NCBI GenBank assembly: GCA_012295275.1
Contig: CM022671.1
Span: forward strand, 8,729,386 to 8,793,385
Length of the DNA: 64,000 bases
Source of the DNA: Chrysomallon squamiferum
Lineage: Eukaryota; Mollusca; Gastropoda; Neomphalida; Peltospiridae
Reading direction: 5' to 3'
Positions 23,630-37,649 of the stretch are shown piece by piece (within the stretch, counting starts at the first letter, position 1; each line of letters begins with the position of its first letter). Position numbers and translations under genes: made by a program. A model generated the notes under the pieces. That model searched no databases and was not told the DNA's origin. It was given only the letters and a program-made list of their open reading frames with translations.

Positions 23630-26600
23630 ATTAAAAAAGCAAACAATGACTTCAAGAGTTTGTTTTGTTTTACTTTAAATAATTATTAATTTTTGAAATG
23701 AATAAAAACTTAGTGATGTTATTTATGAACAGAAAGCAATAACCTAAATATATTCTATATACTCCATTATATTTTTAATTTACTGTGTGATCAACCTTTG
23801 CTAACTATAAAGCATAATCACAAAATAAGACCAATGATGAATTATAGGTTATCATTTTTCTTTTATCACCATTATTTCTGTGACAAATAAAAAAGAGAGA
23901 ATGTTAGGTTCCACATATTGTCATAGAATTGATGTTTTACAGGGTCATTTATTTTTATGAAAGGTTGTTGTAATGGAAAAAAATTAAAAAAAAAAAAAAA
24001 AAACATGGAAGTATCTGGCTTTTGACTATTTGTTTGTACAGTTAATTTGAAAAACAAGTAATAAGTGCAAAGCTGGAGTATCTGATATTTTCATCCTGAA
24101 AAACAAATAATGGACAAAAGACAGCCAAACAGTTTGAAATGTGTGATACTCCATCAAGATGATGAATCACTAATGTTCAGCCTTCACAGTTAATTACATT
24201 TCTAATCAGCTTCTCACCACGTTTTTTATCTTCTTAATAAACATCTCAATTTACTGAATGTTTTTAACACTTAATATGATGAGCCTTGGTCGTATTTGTA
24301 ACTGTAGCTGAAACAATATCATTAGCTTTGTTAATAATTTAGACTTTATTCCATGGTGCCTGTGCTTTCAGACAGAACTCAGCAACTGCTGAAGAAAATA
24401 ATAATTGATCAGTCTTATGATGGGGAGTTTCCAAGGGATGTTATGGCCAGCCTTTCCCCCAAACAAATTATTAATATTAATATTTATTTTTTTTTTTTTT
24501 GTCAATATGCCACTGATAAAAACCAGTCTAATGTTGGATGTGTAAAGGTCTAATGTACAAGAAGCAAGCAGGAAAGCACTGAGATGATTTAATAGCCTCT
24601 AAGGCAAAGAATAAAGATTCAGTCCTGTGATTCTGTGTTTCACAGAGGATATCAGTACTCAGCTCATTGTCAGTGATCACTTGAAATTTATTCCACACTT
24701 AGTGGAAGGAGAGTGACACAACATGTTGGATTATCTTATTAATGACCCATATCTCCAATCGACAAATGAAAACACTGGCTTAGGTAATAGAGTGAATAGG
24801 TATCAGCCTTGATGATGGTGTGATTAAGACTTAGCTTTATGATGATGCAATCATGTTTTATTTGTGAAGCTTCTATGATTAAGCCTTAGCCGTGATGATG
24901 TTGTGATTAAGCAGTTGACTTTGATGACATTACGATTAAGCCTTATCCTGGGCGATGCTGCAATTAAACAATTAGTCTTGTTAAAACTTTCCTCAAGCGT
25001 TTAGCCTTGATGAAGCTTTCATTGAGCCTATTCACTGATAACACTCTAATTAAGTCTTAGGTAACAATGATGCTCTGTAGAATTACATCTTGAAATACCT
25101 TTCAAAGATCAGCAAAGTTAACTGTAGAAGGATTCTGCTGATTCTGATACAAGGCTCTGACACACTAACAGTATTTCTGAGATTTCTTAATCTGATAGCC
25201 TTAACAACACGATACAACTTGTTCAGCAGATATTATCCAGATGTTTCAATCTATTCTGCTCTGGCTTGCAGCTGTTTTTATGAACTCTTCAGTCACCACC
25301 AACATTACACCTAACAGAAAGAAGATCAGAGATCTGTGAAGTTCTTACCTAAAATAACCAGCCTCAGAAAAGTTAGCCCAGACATTTAAATATAAAAAAG
25401 TTAATAAGTATTACAAATATCAACTGAAGTAGATGCTAATGTATGTGGGCATCATATTAATATCAAATGCTTAAGTTATTTATCAAAAATAAAAAATGAA
25501 AAATTGGCTTCAAATCCTTCTTAAATTAAAGACATGTTTCCTCTTTAAAGCTATGTCTTATAATGGATTAGTTTTAATTATTTCTCACTGCTCATTAGTA
25601 AAAGAAAATTAGGGTGGGATTTTTTTTTCAGTTTTGTTTGGGGGTTTTTCATAAATTTCCTACACCTGTTTAGCCAACATCAAAGCCAAACTGGAAAACT
25701 TGTGTAAGCTGTTGCAGTTTTAATTTAATATTCTTGATTTTGTCAGATAAGTTCCTAACTCTTGCTCTGTAACTGGTATGTCATGGTGCTGTTGTTTTAC
25801 TTGTTTATTGGAAAGTTCATATGAAAGAGTCCATGTTGGTCATGAAATTAGCCAATGAAAAGGAATGAATGAAAGTTTAATATTTTAATATTAATGAGTC
25901 ACTTACATGATGCTATAAATGATTCTGTTGATATTTATGATATTTATGGTATATTTCTTCCCACAGAAAGAACAGACATGTTTTTGGGGTGAACATGAAA
26001 GAGTACATGACACATTTGTTCTATAATCAAATGATGAACAAACCTTTTCATTATGAAAACAATATTAAATGACTCAAACATTATAACTGTTATTATTAAA
26101 AGTTGGTAACTACTACTAGTAATTATTAAAACATAATTATTTACAATTTATTCATTCTTTTGTAAATCAGGTGGAAACTTCCTGAAAGGTAAATTTCAAA
26201 ACTGTGCTTACTTCCTGGGTGCTCAGTCAGTTTGTATTTTTTTTTAACTTCTGTAATTTTATTCCATGAATGTGCTGTGTCTAAGCTCTTTTATAGGCTT
26301 CTGTATTAAGTGTCTGGGTCGGGTATTACTTCTTTTGCTTTTGTATGTTTTTTTAACCTTTGTGTTGAATGATTGTATCTTTGGATCACTACAATTAAAC
26401 GACATCTACACAAAACTGTAAGGGATATCCACAAAGGAGGACTGGATTCATATTCACCTACATGTGTTACATTACTGCCTGTACATTCCAGCCAGAAAAA
26501 AGGAAAGAAAAATCCTCAGTTAAAACACACAGTTATTAGGGATGTTGTAAAACGTTACTTCACCTCAAGTGTTAATTCTTGTAAGAAGCTCAGCAATCCA

Positions 26601-27600
26601 AAGAGCAAAGTTAATTCCAAATCTACAGCAGCCAACTGCACTAATACATTTTAGTTTCAAAGAATGTTTGTTACACTTTATGTTACATTCACTGGCTCAA
26701 CAACATTTATACCCAGTGACCCAACAAAATTTATTATTTCCTGTGTGAGAAAATTTCACCCTCAACAAATTCTTCACAAGAAGTATTAACAGATGAATAA
26801 TACAACTTTTGATAAACAGGTCAATGTTGTCAGTGTTGTTAGTTGTAATGAAAAAGATATTTTGACATCAAATATTATTCATTATGTTCCTAAAACAACA
26901 ATAACAGTCCAGAAAACAACATTATAACTTGACTAGGTCAATATTGTATGTTAAATATTTCATTTATAAAAATACACCCATTCACTAATTTCAAATCAAA
27001 CAAATTATAAAACATTAATCTGATTACAAAAGATTGAAGTCATATAAAAGGTGTTAATTTTTCAAAGGACAAATATCTGGTTCCATATATTTTTTTTTTT
27101 TTTTTTCACAGTCAGATCCAATGAAAAACCTATCAGATTCACATCTGATTAATTAACAAACACACCATCAAGGTTAGCAATAGCTGTAGTGTAAGAAGCA
27201 ACTCAGGTTAAAAAAAAAAAAACATATCTTGTACGATATCTGGTTTCTTGAGACCCAGCAATCTTAATTAGTTACCTAACATCAACAGAACAGCTCCATG
27301 TTTAGATTACAGAACAAAAAAAAATCATCATCAGTGAAAGACGGAACTATAAGCCAGATGAAGGTGTTCTGCAGTAAATGTTAACAAAGAAAATAACTTA
27401 CAGTTAATTCTTCAAAGACCTTTCATCAACCATTAGACACAGGTGTTTCTAGGGATACTATTTTTACTTGTATGAAGGTCATTCGACTCATTTCAAGCTC
27501 GTTTTAATGTTTTCTCTTTTTGGGGGGTGTGAAGAGGGAGGATCAAAATTCCATTACAGATAATGATACAAATGTTTTTCAGTTATGTTTTAATGTGATG
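23630..27600. other. No gene seen; upstream of PKC coding exon 1
   Basis: Short open frames here have no recognisable protein features. A decayed tandem repeat lies at 24800-25070. A good minus-strand donor (TTTTAG|GTAAGA) lies near 25347, but I could not pair it with a convincing acceptor or first exon. Confidence 0.5.
24800..25070. repeat. Decayed tandem repeat around GATGATGNNGTGATTAAG
   Basis: TGATTAAGNCTTAGC with TTGATGATG-like words recurs roughly every 35-45 bp, at least six times, with many substitutions. Confidence 0.7.
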
Positions 27601-27602
27601 TG

Positions 27603-27657
27603 TTTAATTTAATTTAATTTAATTTATGTATTTATTTATTTTATTTATTTAATTATT

Positions 27658-27693
<36 letters not shown>

Positions 27694-27695
27694 TT
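27603..27695. repeat. TTTAA / TTTA repeat
   Basis: TTTAA pentamers pass into a long TTTA tetramer run. Confidence 0.93.
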
Positions 27696-27699
27696 GTAG

Positions 27700-29670
27700 A
27701 GTATCAGATCTACCCTTTGTTTGTTTTGTTTGGTTTGTAGACAGAAATATTCTCATTTACAACTTGCTATGGTTCTAGCAAGTATTTCATAACACACAGA
27801 AAAAACCCACCTCTGGGAAGACAATCACAAACAGTGTCTGAAATTCAAGCCAGAAGCAAGACAACATCTAGTACTAGGAATTTACTTCAAATAAAAGCAT
27901 TTTTTTCTAGAATCTTTTTTTAATTATTATTTAAAAAAAAAAAAAAAAACAACATCTAATAAAAGAAATGGATAAAAGAACATTTTTGTATGACAAGAGT
28001 TTAGAATTCTGATTTACTATCGTGCTAATTCTAATTGGTTTTTAAAAAAGGAAAAATTATATTACTTATTTGAATGATTCTTTCAGTTTTCCTATCTTTA
28101 TGTTGTTTTTAACTTGCTTTGATGTTAAATGAGAAGACTCATGTTTTTGTTTTTTTTCACTTTCATGCATATAAAACACTGAAAGATGTGTAATCTAAAG
28201 ATGAATGTATTCAACAAAGAAGTAAAGATGAATGATTTGTCTTCAGAAGATTATACTGAATAGATTATCAGATGATAATGTAAAAATGGGTTGAATGAGT
28301 TAAAATGCTGATTGATCTACTGTGTAAAAATAATAAATAATACTGAAAGGATTATAAGGTAAATTTGCTGAATATTCTCGAGTGAATGTGCAAAATGGTT
28401 CATCACACAAAAGAACTTAATGGAAAGAACAGATCGTGAACTAAAATAATTCTTTATGATTGTTGAAAGTAATAAGCTAATTAGTTGTCAAGAACAATAA
28501 GTCAACAGGTTAACAACAGCAATGAAACATTAATTGCAGAAATCAGTGAAAGTTACAACCTGTGAACTACTTTCAGATACATGTAAGAAACAAAATGGTG
28601 ATCAAATCATGAACTGAATTTAAACAATTGCTTTAACAAAGAAAATAACTGTTACAAACATGGTTACATCTGTGTTGGCTGTCTATCACATTAGTGTTGG
28701 AGGCAATGTTATTAAATAAAAAAAAGGCATGTATCACTCCCTTGTTAGCTAAGGTTAGGAGCTTATAACAGAAATCTAAACCCTGGCCAGATATTGGAAT
28801 ATGGTCCATATGTTAACTCTAAGTAACAGTGAGTGAATAAGAGGGATACAGCCCAGTGTCATAAATTAATTCTAAAACCTACCAGTTCTTAACAATGGCA
28901 CCAAACAGGCTTGTAGGAGACAATAAAATTCTAATTTTAAAAATAACAAAAATTCCTCCATGCTTGTTTATTCCATTTGCTATTTTTAGTGTTTATGTCG
29001 ACTGCGGATTTTAAGACAGCATCAGTTATTTCAAGACTGTTGACATTTCAGTTTAAACTTCACAATCCCAGAAACATTTGCCAGGGTAAACTTCTGTTAT
29101 TAGATTTCACTAACAAAACCGTATACTGTGTTTTAAAAAGCTGTTGATCTTTTTGCAGGTTACTGTAACCTATACACATAACAAAAGTTATGGAAACTGA
29201 ACATTAAATAAAAAATACACCTCACCCATTTTGTTTTATAAGCATATTCAATGTGTTTCACGTTTCTGCAATTACTGGCATTAAAAAATTGAAGAAAAAA
29301 AAAGAAACTATGCATCTTGTTTTTTATTCTGTATTATTGCCAAAACATCAGTTTACTTTTATATTTTTATGATTATGCACAAAAGTGATGTTCAAATAAG
29401 CAATCCATCCGTTCAGACATGTTTAGAAAGTTAATATATCAGCATAAAACTGTTTTCTTTCTGTTACTGCAGTTTTGACAAAATGTCAGTTATAATTTTT
29501 GTTTAATTTTATTTATCAAGATTCCAGCATGCTTTTCAGCTGATGATGCAAAATTCTTAAGAGATGAGTACTTTAGGAGAACAGAAACATTGATACATCT
29601 CTTTTCAGTCTTAATAACCAATGAAAGATAATTAATATCAGTAGATAAAAACATCTTACATCCTGCAGAA
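27700..29670. other. No gene seen
   Basis: AT-rich unique-looking DNA with short poly-A and poly-T tracts. I see no exon, RNA gene or clear repeat. Confidence 0.5.
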
Positions 29671-29674
29671 GTTA

Positions 29675-29860
29675 ATTATTAGCAAAAAGAGATCTTCCAA
29701 TGCACCATCCCACAGACAGGAAAGCACATGTCATATACCCTTTGTTAAATCTTTTGTTTAGTACTGGCTGAAATGTGATATGTCCCATGGGAGGAATTGA
29801 TCCCGTAACCAATCAAACATTCTACTCTGACAACTTCCGTGTTGCTATAATGTAGCAGAT
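29675..29860 (-). mobile_element. SINE-like copy S4, - strand, best-preserved head
   Basis: Minus strand: TTGGTTACGGGATCAATTCC (resembling a tRNA-derived head), CATTTCAGCCAGTAC, GGTATATGACATGTG, CCTGTCTGTGGGATGGTGCA and AAGATCTC. This is the clearest match to the SINE order I recall from molluscs. Confidence 0.7.
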
Positions 29861-29912
29861 TTCCTCTGAAGACTTGTCAGAAAATACCAAATGCTTGACA
29901 AAACTTTGCTTA
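29855..29912 (+). mobile_element. SINE tail fragment, + strand, head-to-head with S4
   Basis: AATGTAGCAGATTTCCTCTG then TACCAAATGCTTGACA match the 3' half of the same type of SINE, but in the opposite orientation and directly against the head of S4. Confidence 0.55.
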
Positions 29913-29914
29913 AA

Positions 29915-30688
29915 TTTTTTAAATTACTGACACACAAAAACAAACTGTAAACACTCTCCACTGTTCTAAACTACATATATTTCAATTTAAAAATAGTCTG
30001 CTTCACTCTCACCTGAGGATTATTGTTTAAAACTGTTAGAGTCAGGTCTCATGATTGTTGACATTTCATACACACTTATACATAATTTACAACTGGCTGT
30101 TATTGCTGTTTTCTTTATATTGTGTACAATCAGCTGAAATGCAGACTACTGAATTATCAGTCTGAATAATTAAAATGTAAGCCAATATATTCAGAAAAAT
30201 GTAGGACAGACACAGAGCTGTGTAAGTATATACTAATACTACAGCATGACTACTTCATAGTCATACAGATACACTGATAAACACAAAATACTATAGGTTT
30301 AACCTATTTAACTAAACAGACAGAAACATATACATATACACATATAAATACATAAAAAACATAGACACATGCATGCACATACACATTTATATATAGATTT
30401 TTATATATTAATAGAAAATAAATGGTAATGATATGTACAAGTACTGGCTGTAACCTACGTAAAATACTAGATAATACTCTGCATCACTTAACATCCTCAC
30501 TGTTATCAATAAATAAATTCTTGTATTAGCAGGTACTGATATCATATTTCAGATATTGTGCAAGAAAATACTTTTTATTTGTTTTAATGTTAAATGTGTT
30601 ATTTTATCCAAAATAGCTCAAGTATTTTTTTTTAGATATATATATAGTATATTGTACAAAACTGTACTTGTTTAAATTGATTCTACTT

Positions 30689-30746
<58 letters not shown>

Positions 30747-33180
30747 AGTTTTTTATTATTTATTATTATTAGTCTTTTTTCTTTTTTTTCAGGGGTATGG
30801 TAAACACATCATTGTTTAAAACTTTTATTAGTTACTTAGGTTACATATATATATGTATTTTGTTCAACAGGTAATGGAAAGCCACTTTGTCTTTGCAAAC
30901 TGTTTTAGTTAAACTGTTTCAATTTACATGAATGTATTAATATTATGAATACTTCATTTTGTTTTACTTGAAATAATTTGAATCTTTTAAAGTTTATGAT
31001 TAGTTCTTCCATTGTCCCAAACAGTTTTAATTTACCTGTATTGTATTTATGATCACCCTGTTTTGGTTGAATTAAAACAGTTTGAAACCGCACCCTTGTT
31101 TCAAAGCTATGGTTAGTTCTTCCATTATCTCGAACTGTTTATCTAGATCTGTGTTCTGTGGCTGACATTATTACGTTACCTGTACACAGACTGGTTTTAT
31201 TTTACAGTTTATTATGTGTTGTAAATAGCATGAGAAGAGGATATTGCACCTAAAAGCCATTTCCTTAACCATATAACCTTTTCTCTTACTGTTTACAAAG
31301 AGAATATGCACTGAAATTGAATGATATAGAGAAGATTAACCTTTTCAAAGTTAAAAAAAAATATAAAAATAAAGGAAATATGGAGGTTTTTATTATATGC
31401 TTATAGCTTTATTTTTTCTTTCTTTCCTTTTTTTTAAAATAGTATTCAACCTATACATGATTTTTTAATTTACATTTACATTTAATTTTGTTTTTATGTA
31501 AATGACTGTTTTATTTCTATATTAAATATTATGATTTTATCTTTAATTTTACCTGTATTATTGTATTATTATTTGCAATATATGTACATTATTGTATTAA
31601 TACTATATCTTTATTACACATGTATTAATTTCTGTTTATATTTCTCTTTGATTATATATATACTCTATGTAAGTTATTAAATTTACTGTATCTATAATCA
31701 TGTTATTCACTTATATAGTATATACTATGGTTTGGTTTTTATTCTTTATTTTATACCCCCATTTTTTCTTTTCACCATTTTACTGTTTGGAGAAAATGAA
31801 AATCAGTTGTCATTTAAGTGAAACTGAGAGAGATGGTTAAGTACCAAGCCTGGAATTCACCTGAAACAGACACTCCTGACTGATTGTATCTCTTACACCT
31901 AACCTGTTTTGTGTACTGCTAAAAACTGCTGGTAAACAAATAAATCAAAATATGTCAGAAAAATATATACAAAGGAAGATCAGATAGTCAACAGTTTTCA
32001 TAAAATGCTTAACACGTATGCAAAATAAGATGAAAAAATTAATGTTAAACAGTATTTAGAAAAAAAGTATATATATTGGTCTATATATATATTACTGTTA
32101 TCCAGTGTCAGATCTTTGTGTTTTATAATGAAGATATGAAACAAGAGTCTTGCTGCCACATAATGTGCTTTTTTATATAGCAGCAAAGGATCTTTTCTAA
32201 TCACTTTCCCTCAAACAAAAAACCACTTAAATTCTGGAGCCCTGGTTTTAATGGGAAACGCGAAATGTCAAGACAGTTGATTCCATAACCAACTGTGTCT
32301 AGGGGCATATAACTATTAACATTAAGTGAGAATGTTATTTAAAAGAATAACTAAAAGGTAAATTAATATGAAAATTATGAAATTATATGTTTATTAATAA
32401 AAATGTTCATGTGCTTCTTTCAACACTATCACATGAATACAATAAAACCTTGGTTTAATGATGTAATTGGTTTGAAATTTCTGATCATTAAGTGAGGTAT
32501 CATTAAGCAGGAGACTAATTTACATAGAATTAAGGTCAAAAATGGTGGTTACATTCTTGCTAACAAGATCTGACATAAAAAAAGTTAAATAAGGAAAAAT
32601 TAAATGGCAATTTAAACATAAATTATTTAACAGATCATAGACATTAAACAAACAGTAAATCATTTACAAATTAATTTACACAAATAAATTGAAAAATAAT
32701 TATATGCTGCTCATTGTGGGTTCATTTTTGTGGGTTTTGTATTCATTTAAGATATTGTATTTTGTTTCTAAAGTGTTTGTCATCTATTTCTTTTTATCAT
32801 CAGCATTCGCAGGTGTACTATGTATTCGTCTTGACATGCTAGAAGGGTAAATTACAAAAGAGTTAAGTCTAAATGGAAGCAGAAGAGAAGAGAGAATCTG
32901 AACACCACATATACATATCATGTCTGCATGTCAACTGAGGGAAGCTTTAGTGTATGACTGAATGAAAAATGAACCCCCATTTGTATAATTTATTTTGAGC
33001 AATTAACTATTAAATTTCTATTTATATAACTTGTAAAAAGAAAATGATCGTTAAATGGGAGATCATCAAGCTAGGTATTACTGCACATAAATATTTATTT
33101 ATAAATAAATTACATTCTTTGTTAACTATTATTATCATCTCCTTTTGTTCAAAAATAAAAATAAACCTTCACCTCATTTG
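29915..33180. other. No gene seen
   Basis: AT-rich DNA with a TC microsatellite at 30690-30743 and short TA runs. Nothing else is supportable. Confidence 0.5.
30690..30743. repeat. (TC)n microsatellite
   Basis: 27 uninterrupted TC units. Confidence 0.97.
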
Positions 33181-33181
33181 T

Positions 33182-33325
33182 AACCCTTCCATGAGACACA
33201 CTGCCACACAGTATACCATTTTACACTGCCACACACAGTATACCATTTTACACTGCCACACACAGTACACCATTTTACACTGCCACACACAGTATACCAT
33301 GAGACACACTGCCACATTTTACCAT
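33182..33325. repeat. 27-bp tandem repeat
   Basis: ACACAGTATACCATTTTACA followed by CTGCCAC, about five copies; the first and fourth carry a GAGACAC variant. Confidence 0.9.
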
Positions 33326-33329
33326 TTTA

Positions 33330-35228
33330 CTGGTTTAGCAGCAAGAGGGCTTACATAGCAGTGATCACACCACATAACTTGATATGAGGTAGAATTAGCT
33401 GGAACAGTAAGACACAGGGATGGTTATCAGTGCATGAAGTGCAGTGTTGTTTGTGCAATGTTTTAGAAATACTCTCCAACCAACACTGTGAAATAAAGTG
33501 TTTAAAGAAATGAGAGGTGAACAATACCTGCTGTGATCTCATACAAAGAGTTATGTTACTGCCAGGTGAAGGCAGTGAAATGTATATTAAAACAAACCAA
33601 ACCAACTGAATGGCATTCTGAATGAACAATAAAGTGAGATTCTTTTTTTTTTAAAAATGTTAAAAATTACTTATAATCATACAGTAGTAATTTTAATAAT
33701 GTCAGTAGTTGTAATGACCTTTTACAAACACAGACATAAAAATATTTCATACAGACATAAAGGTTACAAGAGATACTGAATATTTTACAAAAAGCTGAAG
33801 CCAGTTCTAAATCTGTGTTACTTCATAACTACACCACTACTAATGTTATTAGTATGTAAAAACAAAAATCTAGACATTCTTTGGCAAGAAAACTAAATGA
33901 CGGATCCAGATTTAGGATGACATTTAATCCAAGTCTATGCAGGAGGATATTACTATGTGTATCTACCCATTACTGCAGTAGTATGCATATAATATAAACA
34001 ACAGACTAGATAATGCAAATACCTTACTTGCTACATATCCCATTTGTTATACATCCCATTTGTTCCACATTTTCCTGATTGTTAAACAGTCATGTTACAT
34101 TAACTGGTTTATCAGCCAGTTTTTAAATAATGTGAATAACAATGTCACATTTTCTGTTCTTTAATCATTTCATTATTCTATAAACATGAGGTAATCAGGA
34201 AAGGACTGACAATGCACTTAGCTTACTCTACAGCATCTGACAAACAGGAGGATGCCCCAGCTGGAAGAACACACCCACACAGCATTAGCACCGGTCCTAA
34301 GTCTTCAAATGCCTTTAAATTTATGACTGTTTAGGACATTGTTGAATATTTATATATTTTTATTTAACCCTGGGAGCATCTCAAAATTAGTGTGTACAGC
34401 TAACAACACTCCTCAGAAATGTTAGTGGTCATTTATAAAAATTCCTGTTTCAATAATGTTTACCTCTGAATAAATAAGTCTTTTTTTAAAAATATGATTC
34501 AGTTGACCAGTCAGTTCACAATGCTCATTTGGGTAAAATATTTTTTTAAAATCTGTTTTTAAACAAGAAAAGTGAGTGATACAGTCTACGTCATGTGGCT
34601 CCAGAACTAGAAAGCTTTGGATATATATGAATGAAAGTGTTTACTGCCAGCAGTCAGCCCTAATGCATATACCATCTTTATAGAGCAGTGACCACGAAAT
34701 TCTTTCAGTAATAAAGGTTAACTGAAACTCTTGTTTTTCTAAATCCTATCACATGTTTAATCGTTGTCTTTGCAGATAGCACAGACACAGGTGCACAACA
34801 AGCATGCTTTAACTATATTAGTACATTCAAGATGTGACAATATAATCATAAACAAACCTATTTTCAAAATTTTTGTTTATCTGAAAGCACATCCCCCCCA
34901 AATATGTTAAGATTATGTATCAAAGAGCAGATAACAGCTTGAATGAACCTGATTTCCACCTGGACTAATTAACGACTTCCAGGTGAAGATCCAGAATTTC
35001 TCACAGCATCATTACCATGAATTAAAGTTTTTTTTATAATTTAATTATCATCCAAGATGAAATGAGTTTCATTATTAAAAAAATTGACCAGAATGTCTGA
35101 TGATAGTAATAAGATGGGTAGAAATATCAGCTGCATGATTACCTTGAATCCAGGTGTGATAAAAGTAATTAGCTTTTTAATAACACACCTGGCTTGATGA
35201 TAATTAAATAAAACTGTTTTCTTCTTAC
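33330..35228. other. No gene seen
   Basis: AT-rich DNA without a recognisable exon or repeat family. Confidence 0.5.
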
Positions 35229-35305
35229 CTAATTAATTAGCAGGATATAAAATATTCTTCAAAACGTCAGAACATCTTTGTGTAGTTTCAGCACAAATGT
35301 TGAAC
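35229..35305 (-). other. Possible non-coding 5' exon of PKC
   Basis: On the minus strand a good acceptor (TTTTGTTATTTCAG) and a good donor (TTAG|GTAAGAAG) bound 77 nt with no long open frame. It lies 12 kb upstream of the coding start, in the right orientation to be the 5'-UTR exon that the acceptor before coding exon 1 demands. Chance pairs occur in AT-rich DNA, so this is only a candidate. Confidence 0.3.
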
Positions 35306-35597
35306 CTGAAATAACAAAATAAAGTTAATTTTATAATTAGTTATGTGTGTATGTATGTAATAAACTGAAAAACAACAACAACGTAAGTGACATAAGCGAT
35401 TTAACTTATTAGAAACCATGATAAAACAGCCATATAAAATACAGTTAAATTATATAAATTAAATTATAAAAGTTTTAAAGTTTTATGTAATCAGTGGAAA
35501 TACAAAGACAAGTCTCTAATTTAATGTTATGGGGGATTTTTTTGTGTTTTTAAAAAAAAAAAACAGAAATTGTTTAAAATATTATATTGCAGTCACA

Positions 35598-35690
35598 GAA
35601 TATACAACAACAGTAATAATAATAACAATAATAATAACAATAATAATAACAATAATAATGATAATAATAATAAATAGTAATAATATAATT
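35598..35690. repeat. AAT/AAC trinucleotide repeat
   Basis: Blocks of AATAATAAC repeat with slow decay toward the right. Confidence 0.9.
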
Positions 35691-36149
35691 ATTAGTTAAT
35701 AATAATAACAAAACAATAATATTAGTAATTATAGTAATAAATATAATCCGAAATTTTTTAAAAAGAATCAAACACCTTCAGATATTGATTAGAAACACCC
35801 AGATTAGAACATATATGAATATATACTATTAACCTAATTATAAAATCACCTTTTACATTTCTAAAACTTCTACCTGAAATCAGTGCTACGGATACATCTA
35901 TAAAAAATTCCTCTACAAAACTGCTCTGCAGTACAAGTTCAAAAAATAACCTCCATCTCTGAATAAAACTTTCTTTACAGCAGAGTTCAGTTCGAATGGG
36001 TAAAATCCTGGTTTCAGCCCACCACACAATACAACAATAACAGCATGCTTGCTTTGTTTATACACCAGGAAGGCATACACAGCCAATAAACTGATAACAC
36101 ATGTCATAAAGAACAAGATTTTTTTTTCTCTCTCTCTCTTTCTATTTTC

Positions 36150-36430
36150 ATCAGATTATACAACCACCACAATCCTCACTCAGAGAGCAGAAAACCCAGA
36201 CTCCTCCCTTCAACACATTCTGGTGTACTCAGAACATTCCTGGTATCTGATAAACTTCAGCTATTACTGCGGATGTTCCTGGCTTCTGGTGCCTCCGTGT
36301 GTACGCATTGCTGTATCACTTAATGAATGAACAGCTGCTGGTGTCCAATCACAGAGTTATCTCAGGAGCTGGGCCTGCTATTGGTGGCTTTAATGATTCA
36401 CAGACGTAATGTGTAGCAGAACACACACCT
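36150..36430 (-). promoter_or_regulatory. Promoter-like patch with CCAAT boxes
   Basis: A less AT-rich block inside AT-rich DNA. It has CCAAT at about 36345 (+) and its inverse ATTGG at about 36379, with several CpG and GGAGGAG-type words. It lies upstream of the possible non-coding exon at 35229-35305. No TATA box or initiator can be fixed. Confidence 0.25.
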
Positions 36431-36435
36431 ACATG

Positions 36436-36437
<2 letters not shown>

Positions 36438-36491
<54 letters not shown>
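36438..36491. repeat. (AC)n microsatellite
   Basis: About 27 AC units. Confidence 0.97.
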
Positions 36492-36494
<3 letters not shown>

Positions 36495-36654
36495 ACATAC
36501 ATACATGACTTTAGTCATCTGTTGTTAATACAGGTAAATTTTTTATAATGTTTCTGACTCACAAGAAACAAAAAAAAACTTTTTTCTTTCTTTTTTTTTT
36601 AAATTCAGGTCATTTTGGAGAACTTTCAGGTGTGTAATTTTCTAAGCAGAAAAA

Positions 36655-37012
36655 AAAAAAAAAAAAAAAAATTTGTAATTAGTTGTGTTTTCTGTCAAAT
36701 TACTGATACCTGTGTAAATTAGAACTATGTTGTTGTTTTCAGGTGTTTTGTAATTTTTGGTGTGTTTTTGGGGGGAGGTTTTGTTGTTGTTGTTGTTTTT
36801 TTAAACTATATTTGAAAAGATTTTTATATTATAAAATAGTTTACTGTTAGGTGTATTTGTTTATTAATTTATTTTTTTATATATTCTATATATAATTTTC
36901 TACCCACAAGTCTATTAATTCATTATCTTTATTTATTACCCTTTATTTTATCTACTTATCTATCTGCCCTATATATACCTATATAATTATGTATTGTTAT
37001 CTATCAGGTAGC

Positions 37013-37048
<36 letters not shown>

Positions 37049-37640
37049 AACATTTGTGTATTATTCTCTGTCAGTTATGTTTATATTTCAATTAACATTC
37101 ATTTGTTTGTTATTAACTATTTATATACATTTATTAGTAATGTTTAGTTTAGTTTTTTCTGGTCATGATTCAGGATGACAATTAAACAAGTACAGTATTC
37201 CCACCCTGATTAGATTACTTTTCAGGGTGGCATCCCTTTTCACAGGTACTTTATGTTTAACAATGACATATGATCTAACACAAGTCACACGACTGATAAT
37301 TCATCTTGTTTATCACGACCTGTAATATCATCCAGCAGTTAATTTCTATCTATCATTCTCTCAATTAATTTATCATTTGTGATTTTTACAAACATTTTTT
37401 AGTTCATTACAGTGTTATAGTTTATAAAAAAACACATTCTCAGTACATATAAACATATATACATATAAATGTATACATATTTTTTATCAGTTATTTATTA
37501 CTTCCTTCTTTTTTTTTCTTATCTGTCATACTAAAATGCTATTAAAATATTAACATGTTGTCTCTTGTTGACTAGGAAGTAGTTTTGTAATATTATACTG
37601 CACACTGCTTATGTTCCCGGTCTCTACCTGCATATTATTT
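36655..37640. other. No gene seen
   Basis: T-rich DNA with a CA run at 37015-37044. Confidence 0.5.
37015..37044. repeat. (CA)n microsatellite
   Basis: About 15 CA units. Confidence 0.95.
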
Positions 37641-37649
37641 GATAAGAGA

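Noticed and set aside
36120-36156. Pyrimidine tract plus ATCAG, acceptor-like, + strand
   Set aside because: No coding exon follows it and no donor can be paired, so it is probably chance.
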